Part shown: positions 11,090-22,990 of the stretch, one piece after another
Numbering within the stretch: the first letter of the stretch is position 1
Layout: the number at the start of each line of letters is the position of its first letter
Source: Anodontia alba
Taxonomy: Eukaryota; Mollusca; Bivalvia; Lucinida; Lucinidae
DNA: 64,000 nt
Direction of reading: 5' to 3'
NCBI GenBank assembly: GCA_964016985.1
Contig: OZ024823.1
Span: 63,012,514 to 63,076,513 of the forward strand
Made by a program: the position numbers and the translations under genes
Notes under the pieces: model-generated
Database searches by the model: none
What the model was told of the DNA's origin: nothing
The model's input: the letters and a program-made list of their open reading frames with translations, nothing else

Positions 11090-12716
11090 ATGGGGACTCC
11101 TCTATGTCTGTCATCTATAACTGGCATATCCCACCTTAAAGTTCCTTATGAATCCCATTCCTCTGAAATCTGGGTGGATCTTGCCAAATTTTATGAATAT
11201 CAAAGATAACCATAGTGAAAATGATCCAATGGGTGTTCCTAGGAGAAATAATTTTTATGCTGAAATCAGGAAATATGGCCATGGTGTTGAAGAGAGGAAA
11301 CCATCAACTTATATCTCAGTTGGAGCTGTCTTGCGCTACTGCTTTTTTCACTCTGACACTCGCGCAGTATGCAAAGACATTGTAGATGAAACTACTAGAG
11401 CATTAATCTATCAAGAACCAGTCTCCGATGTACACAGAGATTCAGTCAATGGTGCACAAGGTGTCACCTTAGCTACAACTCCATTTCAACTTTACAAAGA
11501 GATAGCAAGTTTTGAGGACCTTGTTTACATTTGGGGGAAAGATTTAAAGAACTTACATTTGGAAGATAATAAAATAGAAAGTATAGATATTTCCTATAGA
11601 AGTGCATTCTTAGAACATGAATGGAAAAGAATCCAGCTTTTTGAGTTTCAGTACAGTGCAATGGAGAAGGACAAGAGAATACATGAGACATCTTCAGAAT
11701 ATGCAGCTTCATCAGTAGATAAAAAATGGTCTTTTTGGGATAGTATCAAAATGGGAATGACTTTTGGACATCACATACAGAAGATTAATACTAGAGTGTG
11801 CAGCTATCAGAGGGAGAGAATGGATGCAGCAGAAGCTATTGAGGGTGTATCTATTCTTGTTGGATGCGTACAGCACCTACCTAGAGTTTTAGAAGAGATT
11901 GTAAGAGAAGCAATCCTTGAATACAAAATTGAAGGAGTTGATAAGATTATTTCAGTGGACTTCTCCGATATGTGCAGCTATAGTGAAGGTATCTATGTGT
12001 TCATAGAATCTGACCCTGTCTTAATTGGGGCCGATTTTCAAGATCTGTCCACGATTGTAAGGGCCAGCCTCAGGAACCGCGTTGAAATCAAACAATTAGT
12101 CTATTTCAAACCAAGTGCTCTTTCACAGTTCAGCACAGACACAGAAGTAGCCCGGTTTACCTTGAGAGACATGTTTCTTCTAAAGAGGCTAAATGATGAG
12201 ATCCTTTATATGGACACAGCTGAGGATAACTGCAACACTGACAGCCAAGATGAGGTGAAACATCAGCTTTGATCTGTATGTTACAAAAACTATTCTGACT
12301 GGCTAGAATATCCCCTATCAATTTCTTCACATGACCAACTAAGTGAATGGCTCCTTTTTGTTCCACTGCCAGTGAGATTGTTTCTGGAAAAGGCTTTCCT
12401 GAATTCTAATAGCCTAAAATATTCCATAAATGCTCCAGATCTAATAAGAAGCAAAGTGCCTCGACTTTCGACCATATATGAAGCCTGCTTAAATACTTTC
12501 AATAAAAACTACTTTGGACCATCACAAGAAATGAATACCGCAGAACTTATTGTGAATTATCACAATGCAACCACCGTATTTGGTATCACTCAAAGCAGTG
12601 GTATTTCCATGAGCTTTATTTCAGCAGAGAAAAGGCTGAAAAAAAACAATCAAACAAGGAGAGGCTGTATTACCACACATACCTCAAACAACATCCTTTG
12701 GAATTTGAGGCACTGA
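11090..12716 (+). pseudogene. N-terminal half of the FEN1-like family ORF
   Basis: The first ~35 codons (11,090-11,200) are in one frame; the reading then shifts to a second frame that stays open, apart from a TGA at 12,270-12,272, to 12,716. Residues such as YISVGAVLRYCFF, VSILVGCVQHLPRVLEE and WLLFVPLPVRLFLEKAF look like folded protein, but I recognise no domain. Translation resumes directly after the TGA in the same frame, so that stop is a single-base lesion. An acceptor-like TTTTTTTCAG lies at 11,070-11,079, just upstream of the first ATG. Confidence 0.6.
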
Positions 12717-13948
12717 CAGATACTTCAGTTCAGCCACATGCTGTGAGAATGAGGGACTGCCATCTGATTTTTCTAGTTGACAATCTCGTGAGAACTCAGA
12801 AGAAGAGAGACCCTGAAAGTGGACGCATGAAATCAGTACAGTTGTGCACTTTACCAATAACTGTAAAAGGATTACCAAGACATTCAAAGGTCACAGACGC
12901 TTGGCATTCAGACACTTGTGACGGCTCAAATAACTGCAGCTGTAAAGACAAAGCACAGATACCAAAGAATGACATATTTGATAAATTTCTGTCATACACT
13001 GAAGAGGAAGAGGCTCAAATTCAGTTGTTCAGACAAGAGGCCATTTGGGGAATGAACCTCCTTCTACAGGACAGCGTGCTGAGACCAATAATGGATGCAG
13101 CAGCAGAAATACACAAACCACTGACTTTTAGTGAGGCAGCTGCTGACGACCTGACCTTATCCTTTCACGACCTGAGTCTCCAGGAAGTAGAAGGGATAGA
13201 AGATAAAGAGCTGGAAAAATCTATATCAGGCTTCTCCCTGGGAGAGCCAGACAGTGTGCAAGATAATCAGTTTGAGCAATTATTTCCTAATCCAGATGAA
13301 CTGACACTAGAAGAAGAAGAAAATGATAAGGCTGAAGATGATGATGAGGAGGAGGAGAAGCAGGAGGAGGAGGATGGGCAAAATGAATTTGTGGATACTG
13401 ATATTAGTTATTCGGACATAGAAAGTTACAGCTCTGCAGCAAATCTGGACTATGATCATGACCAACCAGAATCAGATGGTGGAGTTCCAGCAATCAAGTT
13501 TAAAGTATTCCAGATAGAATCATTGGAAAATCAGCAGGCTGAATCTCCAGAAAACCATGACGATCAACAAGATATTTACCAGCCAGAGTTTGAAGTTAAT
13601 TCGAATACTGATCTAACCCTTGACATTAATATGGAAGAAGATGAAATTGGACTGTCATCAGTCACTACAGAAAGCAATGTTTCGTCATTTATAAAGTATG
13701 ATGTACCAGCCTTACTTTGCAGACACCCACCACCAGCTATCAGAAAGGATGATGACATAAAGGTACTAAGGAACGTGTTAGATGAAGTTATTGTAAAGAG
13801 TGGTCACTTTATGCACCAAAAACCAAACAAAGAGAAAATACTACTTGCCCCAGACCATAAAATTGCCAACAATGTTTTTCGTTTAATGGAAGAACCACAC
13901 TTTAATTGCCTTTTGCCAGAGTTTCCTGTTCTTCATCTGCTAAAATAA
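12698..13948 (+). pseudogene. Middle segment of the FEN1-like family ORF, with acidic linker
   Basis: This is a 416-codon open stretch, the longest intact piece of the family here. It begins with RDCHLIFLVDNLVRT, then a Cys-rich CDGSNNCSCKD cluster that could bind metal, then a helical segment, and from about 13,300 to 13,420 a run dominated by Glu and Asp. Such acidic linkers usually join folded domains and are often disordered. The preceding segment ends in another frame near 12,655, so a frameshift separates them. No function is claimed. Confidence 0.6.
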
Positions 13949-14043
13949 AAAATAACAAACTTGATCAGTGCATATGAGCCGGCAGGCATTCGTGGGTTGC
14001 TAAAGTATATGAAGGATGGTGATGAAGAAACTGACTGGAAAAA

Positions 14044-15113
14044 TTGGTCTCCCTAGCAGAGATCGAAAGTGCAGCAAGAAACATCAGGAGACTTTCTCTC
14101 TCTCTAAATATTGCAATTTTCTCTACATACGTACAGAGTTTAACACCGATTGAATCTGACAATCTGCTGGAAGACCTAAAATGCCTTTCACCAAAAGAAG
14201 CAGAACAAAGATGGGGCAGAAGTTATGATTTGTTTACCCAACAAGCTAGTGCTAACAATGCCACTTTCCGCTTGCACACGAAATCATGAATCACTGCGAC
14301 GAAATAGTAGGTATACAGCTGGCAGAGAGAATAGGGGGACAACAGGGGTACAATCTTCTCCTTGCACTGGTTAAGACCACTTTACCATTTTCGTTCTTAA
14401 ATGGGGCATTATCATATGCAGGTTTCTGTGTAAAACTGCTATATGAGCACTACAGGTCAAGCTTCTTCCATAAACGCATGAAAGAATCCTTATTTACAGC
14501 ACCTCACAAAGGCTACGAAACCAACTTTGCACTGGACGCACAGCGTGAGATAGACCATCGTGATGCCATTAAAAGTTTTCGTTCCTCTGTCAGTATTGAG
14601 TCAATTCTTTCAAGAATGTCAGTGATGGATGATCTACAAGCAATTCGAAAAGTTAGAAGTTCAGTATTCAAGCCGACTAGTGAAAAGCCAAAGGTTAAGC
14701 AGCAAGGCATTCACTACCTTGGAAAAACAATAAGTGAGAAGGATCTGAGGTTTGTGTCCAGGTGTTCTCAGATGATCCTAAGGAAAAATGTTCTTAGTAC
14801 AGTAAATGATGGGATTCCCCAAAATATGTACCAGAAGAATCCACAACCCCTCTCTCTCTGTATCTTAGATTCAGAGACGGAACAAATTGGAAATTATCTA
14901 ATCAAGAAGTATATATATAATAGTAAATTAGGTGGAACAGACTCCAGTGACTGTCTAGATGTTAAGGATATTCAGGGACTATCAGAATTAATACAAAAAG
15001 TCAAAATGAGCAAAGGAACAACAATTCAAAGACGCAGGATTAAGGCAAATGTCCAAAAGACAGAAAAACGTGATAGAGGAGAAAAGGTTGAAAGAAATGA
15101 AGAAATTAAATAA
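14044..15113 (+). pseudogene. Third segment of the FEN1-like family ORF
   Basis: Two frames (14,044-14,289 and 14,286-15,113) join across a frameshift. Key residues include YAGFCVKLLYEHYRSSFF, MKESLFTAPHKG and NFALDAQREIDHRDAIK. This last motif block is what I remember as conserved in the family. The end is Lys/Arg/Glu-rich (RDRGEKVERNEE) and runs into a second frame (15,049-15,312), then a third (from 15,372). Between 13,948 and 14,044 the protein-like reading continues in other frames (AGIRGLLKYMKDGDEET), showing yet more lesions rather than an intron. Confidence 0.55.
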
Positions 15114-15371
15114 ATTGATAATGCACTGTAGTTCAGTCATGAACACATGCCAGGCCATTGTGAACCCAGATAGCTCCAAACCGGACTCAAACAAATCTAA
15201 AGGCATGAGAGATAGCATTGCTTATGTGTTATCTCACAGGATAGAACGTGAAAACCCTCCACCACCAAAGCAAACTGCTGCGGCTATGGTAGTCAGACGA
15301 AGCAGGCACTAAAAGAAGATGGACTCATATATTTTCAGTGCTCGAACATACCAACAACTGCATCAAAGAAG

Positions 15372-17143
15372 GTGAAGGTAGTAACAGTTGAATTTGCTGG
15401 TGTAAAATTTTGGGCATCTGTTAAAAGTGGAAGGGAGTTTCTGAATCTAATACAGAAAGCGGTGTTCTCATCTATCTTCAAAGACTTCAGGAACACAAAT
15501 CATATCATAATTTGTGAGGAAAAATACTCATTTACGCCAGACACATTCAAGACACTAACCAGAGAAAAAAGAGAAAGTACAGAAGCAGTGGACGTCTCTC
15601 ACCTGAAAACCAGCGATTGTGTTGGGGTTTAACAACACGTCAACCCTTGAGGGTCATTTTGTGTCGTCTCCCAGAGAAAGGGAGAAAAGAGACAGAAGAG
15701 AGAGTAGAGGAGATGAAAGAGAGGGACAGGGAAGAAAGAGGAACAGGAATGAAAGTGAAGAAACAGAAGAAATAAAAACATTCCCCCTCTACCCTTACCC
15801 ACTACAAGGATAGCAGGCCTTGCCCAACTGTAAGCCAATATCAGTTGGACGCCCCAGTGATGTAAGATACACAGCACCTTCGCACCACCCGACCACCCCC
15901 AGTGAAAACCAGCGAGGAAATGCTTAGCATGGAAACCTATAGCAGGTCTGCCTTGATAAGAACAGCTCAAGGGAAGAAGCTAGCAAGCTCGTTTTTGGCT
16001 GCTAATATCAATGAAATAAAACTTGACAGGACGTGTACTGTAGACATTGACAGCGAGTTCTTGCTCAGTGAATGTCTCTGCACAGACAAGTTACACCATG
16101 AAAAAACACCTTGCAAACAACATGCCGTACCAGTGCAAGCTGTATTTGGAGAAGACGGAGGGCATATAGAAATGAAGAAACTCACAACCATTCGGCAAAG
16201 GAAAGGAGAAGCTGAGTTAGCTTCGTCTGACTGGTTGCCATTCATTTTTCCTGAACTGGACGAAGATGATGCAGTTTTAGGTTATGTGACATCTGGTGAT
16301 AATGATGCACTGTCAATACACATTTTAGCAGTGGCTGAGTATTGACCACGACTCCCAAACAAGACGTTTAAGAATGACGTGTTCCTATCGCTGGAGAAGC
16401 CAAAGAAAGACATGAAGCCAGATTTATACTGCATCACAAAAATTGTGGAAACTCCGGAAATTGAAAACACCAACCCTGATATTGGCGTTATAGTGGCATT
16501 TATTTTATGCATCGGAGGCAATGACTATATTCCAAAGTTCCATGGGATTTCTCATCTCCAATGGATGAAAGCCATTGTGGAAAACAAAACCTATTGTGAC
16601 AACCTATTTCTTATCGTGAGACATGAGCACACACGTGCTATTGAAAGCATTTCTGTGAATGAAGAGGTGTATGTAAGGATTTTGAAGGACCTCTACTGTC
16701 CGAAAAAGTTACAAAGTGGAAATCTGACATATGAAGAAGTTCGGCAAATGAGCATCAAGCTACCTGGAAAGGAAATGAAAATCCCTCAGCAATGGCTTCC
16801 ACCATTGTCTGCCATACAGAAAATACTGTGTCTCATTCAAAGTCAGTTGGACTATCTGTTAACTGTGTGTAAGCCCGAGGCAGATCTGCCAGATTTCATA
16901 GGGAATGGGGGCCTCCGCAGAACCAAAGAGGGAGATATTGTATATCATCTTGGAGAGAATGTGCGTTACAACAATGAAAATGAGCTCACAACAATCCCAG
17001 AGGACGTGTTGCAGGAAAGGATGGGCCATGTGAGTCGGATTATAAGGCAGCGCAACAGGAAGAGAGATCTGTCTGAATCTCCACAGAAGGAGGACAGTCG
17101 TAGAGGTGCAAAAAGAATACCCAGCACATCGACTCCAAGGTAA
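15372..17143 (+). pseudogene. C-terminal FEN1/XPG-like (PIN-fold) nuclease segment
   Basis: Three acidic motifs appear in the order and style of FEN1-family flap nucleases: KGEAEL (GGAGAAGCTGAG at 16,205-16,216; compare GEAQ of FEN1), SGDNDAL (about 16,292-16,312; compare SQDYDSL) and GGNDYIPKFHGISH (about 16,514; compare GCDY...GIG). In that family these residues bind the catalytic metals. A TGA at 16,343-16,345, where the frame otherwise continues, separates the second and third motifs. A SINE at 15,617-15,902 interrupts the upstream part. The C terminus is basic and low in complexity (RQRNRKRDLSE). The match is by motif only; overall similarity to FEN1 is not visible. Confidence 0.55.
15617..15902 (-). 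mobile_element. SINE inserted in the FEN1-like ORF
   Basis: A 286-bp insert is flanked by an exact 13-bp duplication TGAAAACCAGCGA (15,604-15,616 and 15,903-15,915), diagnostic of target-primed retrotransposition. A second copy, inverted, lies at 46,003-46,304. Both have a long purine/pyrimidine-biased tract and an end containing TTGTGTTGG and GTCAACCCTTGAGGGTCATT. That end is also present in the tRNA-headed SINE at 51,376, so I take it as the shared 3' tail and place this copy on the minus strand. Its head is not clearly tRNA-like. Confidence 0.85.
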
Positions 17144-17429
17144 ATGTACTGATTATAACTCTATTGATTTTATTTATTTTAGTAGATTTTGGCATTTAAC
17201 TGGTAGTGTACTTTTCCATAGCAGACGTCAACAATAATAATTGAGATGCCATTATTTTGACCTCTGCTATTTAATGAATACTTCTGATATTTTTCTCTTT
17301 CTCTGACATTCTCCGGTTTTCCTCCCTTCCAATCAAATGATGTCCATCACATAATTATAATCGATTTGAAGAGCTATAAACATCCTTAAATCATTTTTAT
17401 TTTCTTCCCGTATGAAAAAAATGGGCCTG

Positions 17430-17590
17430 TGGCAATGTCTGCTGCAGAGCTATGACCAAGTTGCCGCAATGATGCAGCAACATTGCCGCAAGGTTGCTGC
17501 AGTGTGTTTTTACCATGCAAATGAAGTCTGCCGTAAGGTTGCCGCAGACCTATTGCAAAATTGCGGCAAACATTTGGCTGTACTATGGGA
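17430..17590. repeat. TTGCCGCAA-rich repeat patch
   Basis: At least six variants of TTGCCGCAA / TTGCTGCAG occur in 160 bp, relating it to the patches at 5,520 and 18,920. The 96-codon open frame across it is compositional. Confidence 0.5.
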
Positions 17591-18919
17591 AAAGGGACTT
17601 AACAAAGCTAAATATATGCATGCACAGGCCCTCAGGGGTGTTGCTGTTCTAAAATGCAGACACCCTGAACACACAAGACACCCGAAAATATACCCTATGT
17701 AAGAGTTCAGCTCAGATATTTTTTATCTTGAACAGATATTTGAGCATTTGATACTAATGTTTTATGTATAAGGTTAACTTTCTATGACACAGTCCCTTTT
17801 AATATGCATCTGCATAGGATATCCCTCCTCAGAGCCCATCCTTCCTCCCTGGGCCTCATAGCCTTTACTAGCAGATCCCCTATTTAGAGGTTCTTACATT
17901 TCTTTTAAAGAAGTCAATAGTTTGACAACAACAATTTCAGATGTGAGTAAGCATGCTCGTTTGGCATGCTATTTGACTCAATGCATTTAGATAACTAGTT
18001 TCCATGCAGAATCTTATCAAGTCTCTATGCATTTTTAGTTCATCCAAAATGAAACTCATGATTTATCTTTCTAAATTTCTATGCATGATTCTTTATGATC
18101 ATGAGTAAAATGTAAAATGGAATTACAGTCTTTGAGAAAGTTTTGGGTTTTTAATTGCAAAGAAAATAAACTTACCATTTTCAATAACCTTTTAAATTTA
18201 ATTTAAGAATCCATATAGAAAACTGTATTCCAATGAAAACACAAACCCCTATTAATTGACACTGATACAACGAAACACAAAATTAAATGTATTCCACAAT
18301 AAAACAAGAAATTAACTATCAAATCCTTTACTTTCGAAATGGTCACTCAGTCAGTGCTATCCTATAAATGACTGCACTTTTTGGTCAAAAAGCAAAGTAT
18401 CTGACCACTTTTATGATATCTTAATTAAAAGCACATTGGAGTCATGGCAACAGGGCCATAAATACTTCCCTAAACCTGTTTTGCATAATTACAATTATTT
18501 TCTGGCAATGTTCTGGCGAAGTTGGCCATAAGCTTGCCATAATGTTATAGAAATTCACTTCTACACTGAACTTAACAGCTTGAAATTTTTCAAAGTATCT
18601 GACCAGAAAAAAAGTTGATATGGATCATGTCAGCAGACTGTTGTTTTTCCCCATTGAAGATCCAGTTTTGGTTGTTTTATATTATCACTGTCACAGTGAT
18701 CTGTTGTTAACATTCAGCTGTCATAAAAACTTGCAAATGTAAGGTGAAAATTATTGATGTAGCAAATTTTCTTTAACCCCATTTCAGAATGTTTTTATTT
18801 GAATATAATTATTAATATTGCGGTGGTGTACTGCTTCCAGTATAATTATCTTTGTCAAATAAATTTTGAAATTCCAAATAAACAACTGAGTGGCATGAAA
18901 TAATCTCTAGTTATCATCA

Positions 18920-19165
18920 GATTCAGAGATAACGGCAAATCTCTGGCAAACTACCTCAAAAAAAGAAAACTTTCTAGCAAAGTTTTGGCAAGCTCCTTGA
19001 TCCCCAATATCTTTTGGCAAAGTTTTGGCAAACTCCCCCCTGCTGGCAAGGTACTTTGCAAGAGCATTGCCATTAGCGGCAATGATCGGCAAAATTTAGC
19101 GGCAAAGTATTTCTTTGCTGCAACCATGCCGCTGCCTTGTGGCGACATTACGGCACAGATTCTTT
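18920..19165. repeat. GGCAAAGTTTTGGCAA-rich repeat patch
   Basis: The unit GGCAAAGTTTTGGCAA and variants recur about eight times, alternating with GCGGCAA words. Probably the same degenerate family as 17,430-17,590. Confidence 0.5.
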
Positions 19166-20744
19166 TTCATAAAGGTTATGGCATATAAAGTATATATTTA
19201 TTTATTTCAAGGCTTATATACTCAGCAGCAGATGACTAGAAATAATAGAATAATTAAGTTATAACAAAGCAATGCACTGATCACACATTTTAGCGGTAGG
19301 ATCTGCTTATAAACAAGTTGCAATAGCCCACTGGATTCAAACTTTCACTTCTTTATGGCAAGGTAGACCAGTTAGATTATGGATTATTTAGCATTCGGTT
19401 AGCATTGACAGGATGACAGTTTCAGCAAAGACGTATAAAATTACAAGATTCGCAACTGAACGAAATCCCGCAATATCTCGTGCGTCCTTGTGTTAAGAGT
19501 CCTACGGTCGCAAGAGCCGCGCGAGACTTTCGTTACCAAGACAACACAGGTACGCTATCGCCGGTATCGCTCGAAAGTGCGAACAACCATGACCGTAATT
19601 CTTGATTGTTTTCTCTCACAGCATAAATAAACATTACCTTTTTTTTCTTGATTGTTTTCTCTAACAGCATTAATAAACATTATCTTTTTTTTTTCACAAG
19701 GTGTCATTCATACTATTTAATTGATAAAAAGGAGAAATGAATTTGTAAAAGTCGGCGATTTTCAAGAGGCGAAAGACATCGAAGATTCACAGCTGCCGGT
19801 AAAAATCTGTCAGGTGTTTTCATTTCGATTATTTTCTGTCCCGATCAGCATCAGAATCTCAATGATACTTGATTTTTTTTTAATTTATTCATTCGGGGTT
19901 TTACGTTTCTTTCAAGATTATTTCACTTATATCGAGGCGACCGTTAATCAGATCCATAACAAATAATGGGTAGGGTGAATGAAATAAACATTTACACCTG
20001 TTCTATGATGATTTAAGACCTGAAATGCTGGCCATAATAATAATATCTGACATAAAAATCAGAAAACTGAAAAGTTTTATGTGTTACAAAATGGGCAATG
20101 CCCGTTCAACTATTCCATAACAAACAATGGGAGGGCGTTTGGAATAAACATATAAACTCATAAATATTACATATTTTAGGATGATACATGGCTTGAAATG
20201 CGGGCCAACACAGGTTCAGGTATAACTGTAACTAACAGTAATAATATCTGACAGAAAATTTAGAAAACTGAAATGTTTTTTGCGTTACAAAATGGGTAAT
20301 GCCTTGGCAACAACCAGTGGTTCCTATGCATATAACGGGTTGGGGTATATGAAATACAACACACGTTTAATGCATGGTTTGGCCGATTTAGCACTTTAAA
20401 ATGCTGGCCAACACAGGATCAGATATAATTTTAACTAAAAATTACAGTATCAGACAGAAAACGCAGAAAACTGAAATGTTTTTCGTGTTACAAAAGGTCT
20501 TTCATCACTCAATGTGTACAGCACTGTTCAACGTCTTCTTTCTCAGTTGGTTCGGCAGATGTGCAAAAATAACTGGGTAGTTAGTAAACTTGAGACATTC
20601 AAGGACCTATTTCGTTCCCTTAAATTCGCTACATAAAGTAAGAAGTTATATAAAACTTACTTGAAATCTGCTAAAAATTCATGCTCCAGTCTTCATGATG
20701 AAACCCGTTTTTGTTGGTAAAACGATGTTGTTTGACTAATTCAT

Positions 20745-22756
20745 GGTCGGGTATGAAAGCCACGGCCGAGCTGCCGAGCCGAGCCGAAAAAGCCGAGCCT
20801 GTTATAATGTTTTCTTGTATTTGTTCAAACGAGTTCAAGATATTTATTTCTTTTAATCTTATATTACTATATATGTAAAATGCTGTATTCACAATTAAAA
20901 TTTGTACAATCGTTTGCTTATTTATGACTTTATATCCAATTTTCCATTTAACAGGGGTATGAAAGCCACGGCCGCGAAAGGGATATGTTTTGGCCAGTTT
21001 GTGGACAAATTGTGATATTTTATAGTCTGAGCATTTGACTGAGATTGCAAAAATATATTGTTAAATTACATTGAATCATTATAACATGCAGAAACTGTTT
21101 ATATTCTCACAATTCTTCTTTTTCACCCAAATAACGAGGATCGGCAGGTTCTAAAAATAGAATAGATATTAACTAAACGAAAATAACCGAAAGGCTGAAA
21201 GGGACTAAAGGCTAAGGTGAGCTAACAAAACAGTCATTTAAGACTCCACATCTATAACTAATTTGATAGCTTTTCCCATTGAGGCTGGTCACCATACTGG
21301 TATTAGATGTAATTGTTAAGTTTGGGCCCTTTCAATGCTTTTGCTTTCCGTTTCGTTTATTTTTATTTAGTTTTCTCTGTTCTATATTTAGATCCTGCCG
21401 ATCCTCGTTATTTGGATGAAAAAGAAGAATAATGGGAAATATAAACAGTTTCTGCATATTATAATGATACAAAATAATTTTAAATACCTTTTTGCAACTG
21501 TCAAATGCTCTGATCATGAAATATCGCCATTTATTAATGAAATGGCCAAAATATATCCGGTACGTACAAACACCGGATCGGACCGGATCGGGCTCAATTA
21601 CCGGATCGGACCCTATTTTGACTATTATTTTGATTTTTTTTTTTTTTTTTTTTTTGATTTTTTCTTTCTAGTAGTTATTTTTAATACTGTATTAGTTTTT
21701 TAATTATGTATGTGATGCTATTTCATTAGCGGATTCAATACTATCACTCCGTCGCCACTTTGCCTCACTCGCAGCATCATTTACATATATCAGTCAATCA
21801 CTATATTAATTTATCACTCGCAGCATCATTTCCATATATCAGTCAATCACTAATTTTAATCCCCAGCATTAATTAGAAGAAGAAAAAATAGCTCATCATA
21901 TCATTCAATTAGAAGTGATATGCGTTTTGGATGACACTTGACAGATTGATTGATAAGCTTTTTGAACTTTGTGTTTGATTACTGGTAATGTGATTCTTGC
22001 TTTTACATTAAAATTTACCAACGAAATGTAAAAAAAAAAAAAAAGATAAAAATTCTGATATTTTTCATATTTCTAGAATCGGGGAACTTGTGAGAACCGC
22101 CTCAGCAAGGCAAGCCTAACGAGTACCAACAATCTCTGTTTGTGAACAAAAATAAAAAAAACGGTCCGGTGTTGGCCGACGGCAATACGACGTAACAACG
22201 TATCGCTCTCGGTCCGATGTTGTCCCGCTGTTTGGTGCTGGCTTGTCATCCGAACAATGCAAATGCTAGCATAGCCTACATTAGCCGTTTGGCTATATAT
22301 ATATGGGTGGAGTTATGTTTGGTCCGTTTTTTGTTTTTTTTTTATATTGGAATGAAGGTGTGAGGTAAAAATAGTTTTTGTATGCTGTAAACCTCTTCCA
22401 ACTGTGCATAAAGAATAAAATATCGAAGAAAAAATGAACATAGCACAGACAACCGGGTCCGATCCGGTAATTGAGCCCGATCCGGTCCGATCCGGTGTTT
22501 GTACGTACCCAAATATATCCCTTTCGCGGCCGTGGCTTTCATACCCCTGTTGAATGGAAAATTGAATATAAAGTCATAAATAAACAAACGATTGTACAAA
22601 TTTTAATTGTGAATACAGCATTTTACATATATGGTAATATAAGATGAGAAGAAATAAATATCTTGAACTCGTTTGAATAAATACAAGAAAACACTTTAGC
22701 AGGCTCGGCTTTTTCGGCTCGGCTCGGCAGCTCGGCCGTGGCTTTCATACCCGACC
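20745..22756. mobile_element. Large palindromic (foldback) DNA element, Mutator-like
   Basis: The ends GGTCGGGTATG (20,745) and CATACCCGACC (to 22,756) are inverted repeats, and the exact 9-bp duplication CTAATTCAT flanks them (20,736-20,744 and 22,757-22,765). The left half, about 500 bp, recurs inverted in the right half; the right half is interrupted by a nested element (21,559-22,510). Very long inverted arms plus a 9-bp target duplication are typical of Mutator-like foldback elements. There is no transposase. A second copy starts at 48,757 and continues at 62,551. A GC-rich CGAGCCGAGCCGAAAAAGCC segment lies near each tip. Confidence 0.85.
21559..22510. mobile_element. Nested non-autonomous element with long inverted repeats
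   Basis: It starts GGTACGTACAAACACCGG and ends with the inverse; the arms contain repeated CCGGATCGG words for about 50 bp. The flanking host sequence AAATATATCC is present on both sides (21,549-21,558 and 22,511-22,520) but only once at the homologous position of the undisturbed left arm (about 20,980), so it is a 9-10-bp target duplication. Probably a Mutator-like MITE. Its interior carries a copy of the 2,655-type foldback at 22,040-22,160, making three levels of nesting. Confidence 0.8.
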
Positions 22757-22861
22757 CTAATTCATGACATAAACGGACACAGTTGATTAGATAAAATCTA
22801 TTGAAGGCAACAGTTTTTAACAGTAACGATCATACGATAGTATTTCATCAATAAATGTTTC

Positions 22862-22990
22862 TTGGCGAAGAAAAAAATAAGATGGCGGCACGTGACGCTA
22901 TCGGTTCTCGAAAGTCTCTCGCGGTTTCTCGGGGTATCACGAGATGTGTTGGTTCTTTCTATTACGCGGAGAACAAGTTGTAAATCCTTG
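22862..22990. other. CpG-rich segment with a 33-codon open frame
   Basis: An ATG in good context (AAGATGGCGGCACGTGACG) opens a 33-codon frame to TAA. CpG density is high compared with the surroundings, and CTCTCGCGGTTTCTCG resembles CG-containing promoter motifs. It may be a promoter or first exon of the gene whose last exon lies at 23,458, but no donor was found in the frame. Treat it as a candidate regulatory region only. Confidence 0.25.

Larger units (their letters stand above)
11090..17143 (+). pseudogene. Decayed ~2,000-codon ORF of a multi-domain family with a FEN1-like nuclease domain
   Basis: From MGTPLCLSSITG at 11,090 to a TAA at 17,143 the sequence is protein-coding in character across about 6 kb without introns, broken by roughly six frameshifts, by in-frame TGA codons at 12,270-12,272 and 16,343-16,345, and by a SINE. 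In order it holds an uncharacterised N-terminal half, an Asp/Glu-rich linker, a segment with YAGFCVKLLYEHYRSSFF and NFALDAQREIDHRDAI, and a C-terminal FEN1/XPG-like domain. I recall similar KGEAE...SGDxDA...GGNDY proteins as large, multi-copy, unnamed families in molluscs and cnidarians; that recollection needs a database search. The intronless form and decay suggest a mobile element or retrocopy. No terminal repeats were found. Confidence 0.75.
17144..20744. other. Non-coding, with low-complexity repeats
   Basis: No gene supported. Patches rich in TTGCCGCAA/GGCAAAG words occur at 17,430-17,590 and 18,920-19,165. At 19,480-19,595 the sequence is CpG-rich (GCGCGAGACTTTCG) and followed by two near-identical CTTGATTGTTTTCTCT segments (19,600-19,680). 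An open frame at 19,721-19,966 has a donor-like CCG|GTAAAA inside but no upstream acceptor I trust. Three similar ~150-bp segments (marker AAAACTGAAATGTTTTT) lie at about 20,030-20,500. Confidence 0.4.

Noticed and set aside
17412..17702. 96-codon frame rich in Cys and His
   Set aside because: It is created by the TTGCCGCAA repeat patch.
19721..19966. Frame beginning IKRRNEFVKVGDFQEAKD
   Set aside because: Immediately preceded by a stop in frame and without a trusted acceptor; the first ~25 codons could be an exon but evidence is too thin.
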